A DNA stretch of 64,000 bases, taken from Guptibacillus hwajinpoensis (GTDB taxonomy: Bacteria > Bacillota > Bacilli > Bacillales > Guptibacillaceae). This document shows, piece after piece, positions 25,395-34,345 of this stretch (positions are counted from its first letter, which is position 1; every line of letters starts with the position of its first letter). The stretch is taken from NCBI RefSeq assembly GCF_029277305.1, contig NZ_CP119526.1. One strand, written 5' to 3'. Under the pieces are notes generated by a model, which worked only from the letters and a program-made list of their open reading frames with translations, was not told where the DNA came from and searched no databases. Both the position numbers and the translations under genes were made by a program.

Positions 25395-25553
25395 TTGAAT
25401 AGCAATTATGAGTCAGACTGTTTTACCATGAATCAACATGTTTTTCCTTTTCAGTACAACATTCTAGGTAATTGGATTCAAATTCGCCAGCAAAGAAGGA
25501 AAAGTTCATTCGAATGGCGAAATGAATCATTACTAAACGAAAAGGAGGGGAGT

Positions 25554-25706
25554 ATGTTGAAAGAACGAAGGACCGTTTCGTTAAGTGGAAGTTTGTTGCT
25601 AACGAATGTCTGGGGATTTGAGAGAAATGAAGTAGATCATATAAAAGATGAAGGCGATTATGTAAGAAAGAACACGAAAGAACAGGGGCTGAAGGAAATC
25701 AAATGA
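25554..25706 (+). CDS. hypothetical protein, about 50 residues
   Basis: AAAGGAGGGG (25541-25550) precedes ATG 25554, which opens 50 codons ending at 25706: a basic, polar sequence starting MLKERRTVSLSGSLLLTN and ending KEQGLKEIK. The frame is open further upstream to 25395, but that extension overlaps a terminator tail and has no start signal. A terminator follows about 40 bases later. No family is recognised; reality of the gene rests on the ribosome binding site and terminator only. Confidence 0.45.
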   Translation: MLKERRTVSLSGSLLLTNVWGFERNEVDHIKDEGDYVRKNTKEQGLKEIK

Positions 25707-25746
25707 TGCTATCAGTATCTATACAATTAAAGGAAACTTCATAAAA

Positions 25747-25785
25747 GGAGCCGTGCGACAGGGTTAAATCGCATCGGCTCCATTT
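25747..25785 (+). terminator. terminator before dacC
   Basis: GGAGCCG-TGCGA pairs with TCGCA-T-CGGCTCC (one bulged base), followed by CATTTTAG. The T-run is short. Confidence 0.65.
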
Positions 25786-25844
25786 TAGTTTACATAGAAA
25801 GCACGAGATAAAGAATGCTATTGAAAAAGGGGGTAATAATTATT

Positions 25845-27338
25845 TTGAATAAAAAACAGTTGACTGGTGCTGCTATACTTACGACATGCTTACTTCTCAT
25901 TCCAGTGACTTCTGTAAAGCATTTTGGAAGGTCTGTGAGGGCAGATGATCAAAATACTATAGCAGAACAAATACATACGATTATTAATGATAAACGACTA
26001 GAAGGTGCAGTTGCTGGCGTTAGTATACGGTCTGCTTTGACAGGAGAACTGCTTTTTCAACATAATGGAAATACAAGGTTAACACCTGCTTCAAATATGA
26101 AGCTACTCACTGCTGCAGCGGCTCTTGAAACCCTCGGTTCAAATTATAGATTCAAAACTGAAGTTTTTGCAGATTATCGTGAGGGAGATCATATTCGAGG
26201 AAATCTTTATTTAAAGGGTCGTGGTGATCCAACTTTACTTCCAAAAGACTTCGATTCGCTAGCTAATCAACTGAAAAATCAAGGGATTACCCGGGTCGAT
26301 GGTGATTTAATCGGTGATGAATCGTGGTATGACAGCGAATATTTGTCAGAGGATATGATTTGGAGCGATGAAGATGAATATTATGGTGCTCAAGTATCTG
26401 CGCTTACAGCATCTCCAAATAAGGATTATGACGCAGGAACAGTTATGATAAAAGTGTCACCTAATCCTAATGAAGGATCGCTTAGTAATGTTAAAGTTAC
26501 ACCTGAAACAGATACAATCTCAATTATCAATAATGCAAAGACTGTGCGAGAAAATGAAGAGGCTGAGATAAGAATCAACCGAAAACATGGAACGAACATC
26601 ATAGTTGTTGATGGTACAATTTCTAAAAACGCTGTACCAGAGAAAATTTGGGTTGCTGTGTGGAGCCCTGCAAACTATGCGCTAAATCTATTTGGACAAT
26701 CGTTGAAAAAGCATGGGATTGAAATAAAGGGAGAAGAAATACTTGGAGAAACTCCAAATCAAGCTCGGCGCTTAGTTGAAAAGAAGTCGATGCCACTTTC
26801 TGACTTACTCATTCCTTTTATGAAACTTAGTAACAATGGACATGCAGAAGTACTAGTAAAAGAAATGGGGAAAGTAGTAAAGGAAGAAGGCAGTTTCCAA
26901 GCGGGTTTGGATGTACTACGGTCAGTACTAAGGGATGAGGGTCTTAATCCAGATGATATGTGTTTACGTGATGGATCAGGAATTTCACAAATTAGCCTCA
27001 TTAAACCTAATCAGCTTTCATTTCTTCTTTACCGCATCCAAGACAAACCGTGGTATGATGTCTATTTGAATTCTCTTCCTATTGCTGGCGTTCCTGAACG
27101 AATGCTTGGTGGAACACTCCGAAAACGAATGAGTAACACTGCAGCTGAACGGGTAATTTACGCTAAAACAGGATCATTAATGGGGGTAACGTCTCTGTCT
27201 GGATATGTTCGATCCAAACATCCTCTTGTATTTTCAATCATCCTTAATCAGTTTATTGATGAAGAAGAAATGGAAGAGGTAGAAGACCAAATAGCGATCG
27301 TACTTGCTAAATATAAAGGAGCAAAACAAAAAGGCTGA
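25845..27338 (+). CDS. dacC: D-alanyl-D-alanine carboxypeptidase/endopeptidase, PBP4a type (peptidase S13)
   Basis: A secreted low-molecular-mass penicillin-binding protein that trims or cleaves peptidoglycan cross-links. 497 residues from TTG 25845. The start gives a clear signal peptide (MNKKQLTGAAILTTCLLLIP, cleavage near VRADDQ); an ATG at 25815 would add ten residues ahead of AAAGGGGG, the likely ribosome binding site. Active-site motifs are SNMK (about residue 85), SNN in MKLSNNGH, and KTG in YAKTGSLMG. The inserted domains of the S13 class lie between SxxK and SxN. Similarity to Bacillus subtilis DacC is strong through the LSNNGHAEVLVKEMGK segment. It is a single gene, possibly read into the terminator-like end at 27330-27355. 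Confidence 0.94.
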   Translation: MNKKQLTGAAILTTCLLLIPVTSVKHFGRSVRADDQNTIAEQIHTIINDKRLEGAVAGVSIRSALTGELLFQHNGNTRLTPASNMKLLTAAAALETLGSNYRFKTEVFADYREGDHIRGNLYLKGRGDPTLLPKDFDSLANQLKNQGITRVDGDLIGDESWYDSEYLSEDMIWSDEDEYYGAQVSALTASPNKDYDAGTVMIKVSPNPNEGSLSNVKVTPETDTISIINNAKTVRENEEAEIRINRKHGTNIIVVDGTISKNAVPEKIWVAVWSPANYALNLFGQSLKKHGIEIKGEEILGETPNQARRLVEKKSMPLSDLLIPFMKLSNNGHAEVLVKEMGKVVKEEGSFQAGLDVLRSVLRDEGLNPDDMCLRDGSGISQISLIKPNQLSFLLYRIQDKPWYDVYLNSLPIAGVPERMLGGTLRKRMSNTAAERVIYAKTGSLMGVTSLSGYVRSKHPLVFSIILNQFIDEEEMEEVEDQIAIVLAKYKGAKQKG

Positions 27339-27411
27339 ATAACAGCCTTTTCGTTTGTTTCTAACGATCAGTTACAATTGATTTTGATTACTTTCGTAAA
27401 GGGGGAATTCG

Positions 27412-28008
27412 ATGCTCAAACGTATTTACCAATATCTACTATTTGCATGCGTCATCTTATCTGTTTCAACAATTTGGTATGAGTCCCCTTTCCAAAAGGC
27501 AATCCTGATTGGAACATGGGTTGTATTTTTCATTGATTACACGGTATTTCTTTATCTGTCTAAAGACCGCTTTCAGTATATTAAGAAGCACCCTTTTGAT
27601 CTTATAGCGTTAATACCGCTAGATACGATCTTTCAAAGTGCCAAGCTAGCAAGACTCTATCGCCTCTGGCGTATTAAGACGATAACCAAAAGATTTAGTA
27701 ATCCAATCATTGGAAAGGCGATGGGGATGTCGCCTGGAACTTGGTTTCTTACAAGCTTTGTATTTGTAATTATTTCGACATTTCCATTTTACTTTTACGA
27801 GCCTGTTGTAGACTCTTTCCAAGATGCTGCGATTTGGTCGTTCGGTTCGCTTTTTTTTATTGGTCGTTTTTCAGTTGAACCAACATCATTTATAGGTAAA
27901 GTTGTCATTGTTGTGTTAACGATTGTAGGAATTCTTCTACACGCATTAATTGTTCGAACGGTGTTTCACTATGTTGATCGAATTCGAAAAAATTGGACTT
28001 CTGGATGA
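27412..28008 (+). CDS. voltage-gated potassium-channel-like membrane protein with degenerate selectivity filter
   Basis: A 198-residue membrane protein laid out like a small voltage-gated ion channel. Four N-terminal segments end in an arginine-rich S4-like stretch (LARLYRLWRIKTITKRF, about 27646-27700). They are followed by S5, a pore helix and S6 (VVIVVLTIVGILLHALIV). The region that should read TVGYGD instead reads FIGRFS (about 27862-27879), inside an otherwise canonical pore context (IWSFGSL before it, EPTSFIGKVV after it). It is therefore a channel homologue that probably cannot select potassium in the usual way. Start ATG 27412 follows AAAGGGGGAATTCG. The gene faces the UPF0324 gene convergently with only 15 bases between stop codons. 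Confidence 0.78.
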   Translation: MLKRIYQYLLFACVILSVSTIWYESPFQKAILIGTWVVFFIDYTVFLYLSKDRFQYIKKHPFDLIALIPLDTIFQSAKLARLYRLWRIKTITKRFSNPIIGKAMGMSPGTWFLTSFVFVIISTFPFYFYEPVVDSFQDAAIWSFGSLFFIGRFSVEPTSFIGKVVIVVLTIVGILLHALIVRTVFHYVDRIRKNWTSG

Positions 28009-28023
28009 CCAATCAATAATAAT

Positions 28024-29046
28024 CTAGTAGAACCACTTAACGATAACAAACGTTAAAATGGAAAGCGTCAATGAGACGATTGTAATGATGATCATAGGTT
28101 TTAATGCCTTGTTTTTCAAATCCTTTAGACTTACACTAAGTCCTAGTCCAACCATGGCTGCGGTTAAACACCATGTTGTTATTTCAGTCACTGCTGTCAT
28201 AGCAGTATCTGAAAATGGAATAACTGGACCAAGTATGTAAGTACCTGCAAGACTCATTAGAATAAATCCTATGAGAAACCATGGGAATGGAATGTGTTGC
28301 TTGCTACCAGTACTTTTCCTTTTCACAATGTACATGAATAGAAAACAAACCGGAACGAGTAAGAAGACCCTTCCAAGCTTTGCAAGAAGTCCCATAGCTA
28401 GTGCAGTCTCTCCTCCAGGAGCGGCTGCTAGTGCGACGTGTGCTACTTCATGGAGTGAAATACCAGACCAAATACCGTATTCTGAAGCAGTTAAGGGTAG
28501 AAATGGACGTATGATTGTATATCCTACCGAGAAAATTGTTCCGAAAAGAGCAATAATCCCAACTCCAATCGCCGTATCTTCTTCCTTAGCCTCTACGATA
28601 GGAGCCACGGCAGCAATTGCAGCTGCGCCGCATATTCCTGTTCCTGCACCTACTAACAAAGTAATGGAGCGGTTTGCATTCATTGCTTTTGATAGCCACA
28701 CAGAAGCAAGTAACGCAAAAGCAATGACGACTGCACCAAGAAGCAGAATAGGCAAACCATCCTGTAAAATCAAACTAACATTCAACTTTATTCCATATAA
28801 GATAATAGCAAATCGAAGTAATTTCTTTGAAGAGAATGTTATGCCAGCTCTGAGCCATTCAGGATACCCTGCGATCTGTCTATATAGAATTGAAATGAAT
28901 ATGGCAGAAGCAAGTTGTCCGGTCAATGTGAAACCAGGAACCATTGCTAGATAGTAGCCAAGTAATGCAATGAAAAATGTAAATGCTATACCAAGAATCC
29001 ACCGTACAGCTGGGGAAAGTGTTTGTTGCTGTCTTATGATGTTAAT
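28024..29046 (-). CDS. UPF0324 (YeiH-like) putative sulfate exporter, apparent non-canonical start
   Basis: A polytopic membrane protein of the YeiH/UPF0324 family with about ten helices, annotated elsewhere as putative sulfate exporter. The first canonical start, ATG at 28944, would remove the first hydrophobic helix (RWILGIAFTFFIALLGYYLA), although the frame is open upstream and encodes it. GGAGG (complement of 29057-29061) precedes in-frame ATA (29049) and ATT (29046) codons by 7 and 10 bases, and no ATG, GTG or TTG lies between. I therefore extend the gene to the ATT. It is divergent from a LysR regulator, the usual arrangement for this family, which suggests regulation by that gene. Confidence 0.8.
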   Translation of the reverse strand: MNIIRQQQTLSPAVRWILGIAFTFFIALLGYYLAMVPGFTLTGQLASAIFISILYRQIAGYPEWLRAGITFSSKKLLRFAIILYGIKLNVSLILQDGLPILLLGAVVIAFALLASVWLSKAMNANRSITLLVGAGTGICGAAAIAAVAPIVEAKEEDTAIGVGIIALFGTIFSVGYTIIRPFLPLTASEYGIWSGISLHEVAHVALAAAPGGETALAMGLLAKLGRVFLLVPVCFLFMYIVKRKSTGSKQHIPFPWFLIGFILMSLAGTYILGPVIPFSDTAMTAVTEITTWCLTAAMVGLGLSVSLKDLKNKALKPMIIITIVSLTLSILTFVIVKWFY

Positions 29047-29129
29047 TATGATCGTGCCTCCGTTTCTCTTATTATAGTGTACCTAGACATTTGGTATAAG
29101 TGAAATAACTAAATATAATATTTACCATA

Positions 29130-29139
29130 AGTAATTACT
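29130..29139. promoter_or_regulatory. possible LysR-type operator between divergent genes
   Basis: AGTAATTACT is a perfect 10-bp palindrome 19 bases before the LysR gene. The related direct repeats ATAAGTGAAATAACTAA and ATAAGTAATTACTAA lie at about 29096 and 29127. The position in the short divergent region fits autoregulation. Short AT-rich palindromes also occur by chance. Confidence 0.35.
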
Positions 29140-29157
29140 AATAGTGGGGTGATTTGT

Positions 29158-30027
29158 ATGGATCAACCGTTAAATGTTTTTGTGACAGTTGTTGAGAAGC
29201 GGAATTTTTCAAGAGCTGCTGAAGAGCTTCATATGACACAACCGGCTGTCAGTCAATATATTAAAAATCTTGAGGATGCGTTGGGAACAAAATTGTTAGA
29301 AAGAAGCAATCGTTCAGTAGAATTAAATAAAGCAGGTGAAATTGTCTATCACCATGCAAAAGAACTCTTGAACTTGTATTCTAAAATGAATTACTTGTTA
29401 GATGATTTAACGAATCGCGCAAGCGGTAAAATAACGATTGGCGCAAGTTATACGTACGGAGAATATGTATTACCACATGTGATTGCTAAAATACGACATA
29501 ACTACCCTCTCATTACACCTTCCATTACCATTGGCAACTCTACTGAAATTGGTGATTTAGTCTATTCACATCAATTAGACGTTGGAATTATTGAAGGAGA
29601 TTATCCTGCTCGTGATATGAAAGTAGACGATTTCACAGAAGATGAGATGGTAATCGTAGCTGCACCTTCTCATGTACAGGTAGAAAATGGATCAATCCTT
29701 GAAAATGAAATGTGGATTGTAAGAGAAGCGGGTTCAGGAACGAGAGAGGCTACAGAGAAAATGTGGAAACAACTAGAAATAACACCACCGAATACAATGG
29801 CGTTCGGTAGTACTCAGCTTATTAAAGAGTCTGTGGAAGCAGGGATTGGCATTAGTTTTCTTTCTAGGTGGACGATTCGAAAGGAATTAGAGCTTGGTTC
29901 ATTGGTAGTTCTCACTATTCCAGATTTTACTTATACACGTACTTTCTCAATCTTAATGCGCTCTCCTTTTCAGACAAAAGTGCTTGAAGTGTTCCTAGAG
30001 CATATACATGATCATCACATTCACTAA
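29158..30027 (+). CDS. LysR-family transcriptional regulator
   Basis: A 289-residue LysR regulator. The winged helix-turn-helix lies at about 1-60 (FSRAAEELHMTQPAVSQYIKNLE, with the recognition helix TQPAVSQYIK). The effector domain follows at about 88-289, starting GKITIGASYTYGEYVLP, the form seen in CysL/YwfK-type proteins. ATG 29158 is 6 bases after GTGGGGTGA; an earlier in-frame GTG (29149) sits in that site. It is divergent from the UPF0324 exporter gene and probably controls it. CysL-like ligands or sulfite are possible but not demonstrable here. Confidence 0.92.
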   Translation: MDQPLNVFVTVVEKRNFSRAAEELHMTQPAVSQYIKNLEDALGTKLLERSNRSVELNKAGEIVYHHAKELLNLYSKMNYLLDDLTNRASGKITIGASYTYGEYVLPHVIAKIRHNYPLITPSITIGNSTEIGDLVYSHQLDVGIIEGDYPARDMKVDDFTEDEMVIVAAPSHVQVENGSILENEMWIVREAGSGTREATEKMWKQLEITPPNTMAFGSTQLIKESVEAGIGISFLSRWTIRKELELGSLVVLTIPDFTYTRTFSILMRSPFQTKVLEVFLEHIHDHHIH

Positions 30028-30129
30028 ATGTTCAGTAGAGACTTTAAGGCACGCGTGATATAGTAGAAGAATTGAAAAATAACAAGAACGATCAGGAGCA
30101 GTCCTAATGATTAAAGGAAGCGATTGAAC

Positions 30130-32349
30130 ATGAAAGAACTCATACAAGAATGGCAATTAGCACTGCGCGCTGAAATTGCACATTTAAAGAAATATGGAAG
30201 TAGACCATATAGAATTGTAAATGGGCGTATCTTATCTTCTAAAGAAGACTACCGTTATTACTTTGATACACTTATTCCTGTTCAAATTCCACCTGGCTCG
30301 AAGGTTCGAATTGAGATGGGGGATATAAAACGTGAGGGAAGAATCCTCTCTTCAGAAGGGAAGAACATCATTCTTTCCCTAGAAGGTGGGTTTGGTGACC
30401 TTATCGGTGAAGCGGATCTTTATCATGACCCTTGGGAGTTACTCGACGAACTCCATGAAAGGCTAGAAGAAATTAAGAAAAGTAAACGAAGATTAGCAAG
30501 AATAAACCATTTAATGAATCCACCAGAAGTAACAAAGCATCCTGAGGAAAAAGTGAAAAGTAGACTGCATGAGTTAATACTTAGATCCAAATACAACCCC
30601 GTTACGTTTGTATGGGGACCACCAGGAACGGGAAAGACTCATAATCTTGCAAGAGCTGCAGCTAACCATTTCTTCAAAGGTAATAAAGTCCTGATCTTAT
30701 CTCACAGCAACCAGGCAGTCGACGTTTTAATGCGTGAAACGGCATCATTCATTGAAACAAGAGAGAAGTTTGAAGAGGGCCGAATCATGAGATATGGAAT
30801 GCAGCGTGATGTCCCTTCTGAGCTACCTTTGTATACCGATCAGCTGATAAAAACAAAACACCCAGATTTAGCTGAAGAGAAGGAACGCATCATCACAGAA
30901 CGCAAGAATCTAAAAGAAGATCTAACGAAATCATTTAGTAACAGGGATTCTGATCAACTGCTGAAGCTTGAAGCAAAGTTAGGAAATGTTCTTGAACAAA
31001 TTCGAAGAAAAGAGTCTCAGTTTGTTAAAGAAGCCTCCATTATTGGCACAACATTTACAAAAGCGGCTATCGATGAAACGATCTATCGAAAGCGAGTCGA
31101 TGTTGTGATTGTGGATGAAGCGAGCATGGCCTATGTGCCCCAAGCAGCGTTTGCAGCATCGCTTGGAAAACGCGTCATTATATGTGGAGATTTCAAGCAG
31201 TTACCACCAATAGCATCTGCACGTCACCCACTAGTTTCAAAATGGCTTCGTGAAGATGTTTTTCATTGTAGTGGTATAGTCGATACCGTTAAAGAAGGCA
31301 AACTGCATCCACAGCTCTTTTTGCTTAACGAACAGAGAAGAATGCATCCCATTATCTCCGCTTTTACAAACGATAAAATCTATCATTCTCTCGTTAAAGA
31401 TCATCCGAAAACAACTGAGATGAGACGTTCTATTGCAGAAAGCTCTCCTTTTAAAGGACAAGCATCAACTCTTATCGATACAAGTCATACTGGTCATTTT
31501 TGCTTCACTGGACATTCTTCCAAATCGAGAATGAACATGTGGCAGCTTCTCGTATCATTCCAAGCGATTTATGAATCACTTCGTGGGGGAATGACCTCTA
31601 TTGGGTATGTTACTCCTTACCGTGCTCAAGCAAAGATGATGAATTTACTCCTAGAAGATCTGCTTCAGAACGAGCGGCACGAAGCAGATATACTCTCAGC
31701 TACAGTGCATCGGTTTCAAGGTAGTGAACGAGATATGATGGTATTTGATACAGTAGATAGTGAACCAGAATATCGCCCTGGCATGCTTTTGATCGGGCAG
31801 AATAGCGAACGCCTCATTAATGTAGCTATGACTAGAACAAAGGGCAAGTTTATAAACGTAAGTAACGTAGACTACATCCAGAAAAAAGTATCGCGAGCTA
31901 AAACGTTACATCAATTAGTAGAGCACCAAATAGAACAAGATGAACGTATTTCACCTTCTCAAATTGGAAAGTGGATCAATAATCAGCACCCAAGTTTGCG
32001 TTGGAGTCATGCTATGAAGACTGACGCGGTTTTCGATGATTTGAATAAGGCGAGCGAAATTATTATCGCACTACCAAATAGCTCTTCTTTAACAGAGGAA
32101 TGGAAACATCAGATCAATGCAGCAAAAGGAAAGATTATCATCTTATCACCAACTCCAATCCCTTCATTTCCTTTAGCAAAACACATTGAGGGGACGATTC
32201 CATTTCCATTCATCGCGATCGATCAAAAAGTCCTCTGGTTAGGTGTTCCCTTTGAGGCTATGAAAGGAACTCTTCCACCAGCCGTTTCAATAAGACTTCA
32301 ATCTTCACTCGTAACCGGTGAGTTTCTCAATCAAGTCGTTCCTCGCTAG
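30130..32349 (+). CDS. superfamily 1 helicase (Upf1/IGHMBP2-like, AAA_11/AAA_12)
   Basis: A 739-residue SF1B-type DNA or RNA helicase. An N-terminal beta-rich region (about 25-95) precedes a charged helix. Then come Walker A GPPGTGKTHN (about 162), Walker B VVIVDEAS (about 324), the Q/R-containing GDFKQLPP, LLNEQRRMHP, VTPYRAQAK, TVHRFQGSERD and VAMTRTKGK, which are motifs III to VI in order. The last 120 residues (about 620-739) look like a phospholipase D-like fold fragment without an HKD motif. ATG 30130 is preferred to TTG 30124, behind AAAGGAAG. It is monocistronic; the substrate is unknown. Confidence 0.88.
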   Translation: MKELIQEWQLALRAEIAHLKKYGSRPYRIVNGRILSSKEDYRYYFDTLIPVQIPPGSKVRIEMGDIKREGRILSSEGKNIILSLEGGFGDLIGEADLYHDPWELLDELHERLEEIKKSKRRLARINHLMNPPEVTKHPEEKVKSRLHELILRSKYNPVTFVWGPPGTGKTHNLARAAANHFFKGNKVLILSHSNQAVDVLMRETASFIETREKFEEGRIMRYGMQRDVPSELPLYTDQLIKTKHPDLAEEKERIITERKNLKEDLTKSFSNRDSDQLLKLEAKLGNVLEQIRRKESQFVKEASIIGTTFTKAAIDETIYRKRVDVVIVDEASMAYVPQAAFAASLGKRVIICGDFKQLPPIASARHPLVSKWLREDVFHCSGIVDTVKEGKLHPQLFLLNEQRRMHPIISAFTNDKIYHSLVKDHPKTTEMRRSIAESSPFKGQASTLIDTSHTGHFCFTGHSSKSRMNMWQLLVSFQAIYESLRGGMTSIGYVTPYRAQAKMMNLLLEDLLQNERHEADILSATVHRFQGSERDMMVFDTVDSEPEYRPGMLLIGQNSERLINVAMTRTKGKFINVSNVDYIQKKVSRAKTLHQLVEHQIEQDERISPSQIGKWINNQHPSLRWSHAMKTDAVFDDLNKASEIIIALPNSSSLTEEWKHQINAAKGKIIILSPTPIPSFPLAKHIEGTIPFPFIAIDQKVLWLGVPFEAMKGTLPPAVSIRLQSSLVTGEFLNQVVPR

Positions 32350-32437
32350 TCATTGTGGTTTCTTTCTTGCTATGAAATTAAACGATTAGTATGATAGATT
32401 TGAGAATCATATTATGTGTTGGGAAAGCTGGTGTATT

Positions 32438-32821
32438 ATGACTATACAGAAACTTGAACATGTTGGAGTACAGGTAAGAAATATTGAAGCTTCAAAAGGT
32501 TTTTATCAGGGCATACTTGGACTTGAATTGCTCGATGAATTAGATCTTCCTGAAGGAGATCAAAAGCTTGCATTCCTTGGTTTAAAAGGTGAAGTTATTC
32601 TAGAATTAATCGAAGGTTATAACGCTGATTTGCCTGCTGAAGGAAAAGTTCATCATATTGCTTTTACCGTTTCAGATATTGAAGCAGAGCGCACTAGAAT
32701 TCGAAATCTAGGCGTGACTTTTATTAGTGAAGAAATTAGCGAACTTCCGAACGGTAGCAAGTATTTATTTTTTGCAGGTCCAGACGGTGAATGGATCGAG
32801 TTCTTTGAATCTAGTAAATAG
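32438..32821 (+). CDS. VOC-family protein (glyoxalase/methylmalonyl-CoA epimerase-like)
   Basis: A 127-residue two-module VOC protein with the expected metal ligands: His in KLEHVGVQV, Glu in VILELIE, His in VHHIAFTV and Glu in EWIEFFE. This arrangement occurs in glyoxalase I, methylmalonyl-CoA epimerases and related isomerases. ATG 32438 is chosen; the frame extends 8 codons upstream to 32414 without better signals. It is followed by a terminator. Lactoylglutathione activity is doubtful because Bacillaceae use bacillithiol; the substrate is open. Confidence 0.85.
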   Translation: MTIQKLEHVGVQVRNIEASKGFYQGILGLELLDELDLPEGDQKLAFLGLKGEVILELIEGYNADLPAEGKVHHIAFTVSDIEAERTRIRNLGVTFISEEISELPNGSKYLFFAGPDGEWIEFFESSK

Positions 32822-32832
32822 TTATTGTGTAG

Positions 32833-32860
32833 CGGCCTTCTTTATTGGAAGGCCGTTTTA
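32833..32860 (+). terminator. terminator after the VOC gene
   Basis: CGGCCTTC / GAAGGCCG with a 7-base loop and TTTTA after it. Confidence 0.75.
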
Positions 32861-32951
32861 CTTTGTACATTTCCTGAGCAGGAAAACACAAGAAGTGAGG
32901 ATAGTAGTGTAAGATTAAATTGGATAAACATGAGGGAAAGAAGGAATATGT

Positions 32952-34148
32952 ATGCCAGGTAATCAGAACTTGTCGAAAGAGAAAATCTGGACACGTGATT
33001 TTATTTTCATTTGTATCTCTAATTTCTTTATTTTCGCAGGATTCCAAATGACACTACCTACATTACCATTGTTTGTTAATGAACTTGGAGGAAGTGATCA
33101 GCTTATTGGGTTTGTTGTAGGAATATTTACACTCTCAGCACTATTAATTCGTCCATGGAGTGGACATGTTCTTGAATCTCTGGGTAGAAGAGTTGTATTT
33201 TTAATTGGTCTTTTTGTTTTTGTTATATCTGTGGGTTCATATGCATTTACAGGAAGCTTAATTCTCCTTTTTCTTATGCGAGTTGTGCAGGGACTAGGTT
33301 GGGGAATGTCTACCACTGCAGTTGGAACGATTGCGACCGATCTTATCCCGCAAAAGCGTAGGGGAGAAGGAATGGGTTACTTCGGCCTAGCTGGGAATTT
33401 AGCAATGGCATTTGGACCTGCACTAGGACTATTAATTATTGCTGTTTTTGATTTTTCATCAATGTTTTTAATCGCAGCTTCTGCTGGTTTCATTTCATTT
33501 GTTATTGCAGCATTTATTCGGTATAAACCTGCAAATAAAACGCCTGTTCCGAAAAAGAAATGGGATGTGTTTGAAAAATCTGCATTGATGCCGTCGTTAT
33601 TGCTCTTTTTCATTACAATGGTTTTCGGTGGAATTGCCACATTCCTACCACTTTATGCTGAGCAGCTTGGAATAGATGGGATTGAATGGTATTTTGTCGT
33701 TTTTGCCTTTTCATTGATGGCTGTGCGAGCTTTCGCAGGTAGAATTTATGATAGAAAAGGTCATAAAGCTATCTTTCTACCAGGAGCTTTACTTATACTA
33801 GCTGCCATGATTGATCTAGTGTTGCTGTCAAATCAATTGATGTTGTTGCTTGCAGCATTCCTGTTCGGTATTGGTTTCGGTTCCGTACAACCTGCCCTTC
33901 AGGCATGGGCCGTCAACGAAGCTCCTTTGAATCGAAAAGGGATGGCCAACGCAACGTTTTTCTCTGCATTTGATTTAGGAGTAGGTCTAGGAGCAATGTT
34001 TTTTGGATTAATCGCATCAAAGTTTGGCTATGCAGACATCTATTTAACAGCGGGGATATCCGTTATCATTTCTATGGTTATTTATGTGATTTATATAAAA
34101 AGAAACTCAACCGTTCATAAACATAGTGAAGCTGTTCAATGGAAATAG
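32952..34148 (+). CDS. major facilitator superfamily transporter
   Basis: A 398-residue, 12-helix MFS exporter, most like drug-efflux or small-metabolite permeases. The motif A-like segment LIRPWSGHVLESLGRR follows helix 2, and RVVQGLGWGMSTTAVG gives the helix 4 region. ATG 32952 follows AAGAAGGAATATGT; an overlapping ATG at 32948 stops after four codons. The gene is single. The substrate cannot be predicted. Confidence 0.88.
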   Translation: MPGNQNLSKEKIWTRDFIFICISNFFIFAGFQMTLPTLPLFVNELGGSDQLIGFVVGIFTLSALLIRPWSGHVLESLGRRVVFLIGLFVFVISVGSYAFTGSLILLFLMRVVQGLGWGMSTTAVGTIATDLIPQKRRGEGMGYFGLAGNLAMAFGPALGLLIIAVFDFSSMFLIAASAGFISFVIAAFIRYKPANKTPVPKKKWDVFEKSALMPSLLLFFITMVFGGIATFLPLYAEQLGIDGIEWYFVVFAFSLMAVRAFAGRIYDRKGHKAIFLPGALLILAAMIDLVLLSNQLMLLLAAFLFGIGFGSVQPALQAWAVNEAPLNRKGMANATFFSAFDLGVGLGAMFFGLIASKFGYADIYLTAGISVIISMVIYVIYIKRNSTVHKHSEAVQWK

Positions 34149-34258
34149 CTTGAACTGCTTTTTTATTTCGTACTTCTGTAATTCCTATGGATAGTTGTAA
34201 TACGTAAATGCGGAATACGATGCATATTATAAAAAGCTTCTGGGATTTAATAAACGTC

Positions 34259-34290
34259 AAAAAGCCACACAACCATTTGTGTGGCTTTTT
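34259..34290. terminator. bidirectional terminator between MFS and alpha-hydroxy acid oxidase genes
   Basis: AAAAAGCCACACAA / TTGTGTGGCTTTTT, perfect 14-bp arms around four bases, serves both convergent genes. Confidence 0.9.
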
Positions 34291-34345
34291 GCTGGTCAAT
34301 ATTACTAAATGACGTTTCGATAATCTACTTTCTATTATTTTGCAT

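Noticed and set aside
25395..25553. Upstream extension of the 50-residue ORF
   Set aside because: The extension starts in a terminator tail without a ribosome binding site; the strong AAAGGAGGGG favours ATG 25554.
28271..28954. 227-codon plus-strand frame opposite the UPF0324 exporter
   Set aside because: It is antisense to a clear family member, rich in alanine, isoleucine and proline as expected from complementing membrane-protein codons, and has no start signal.
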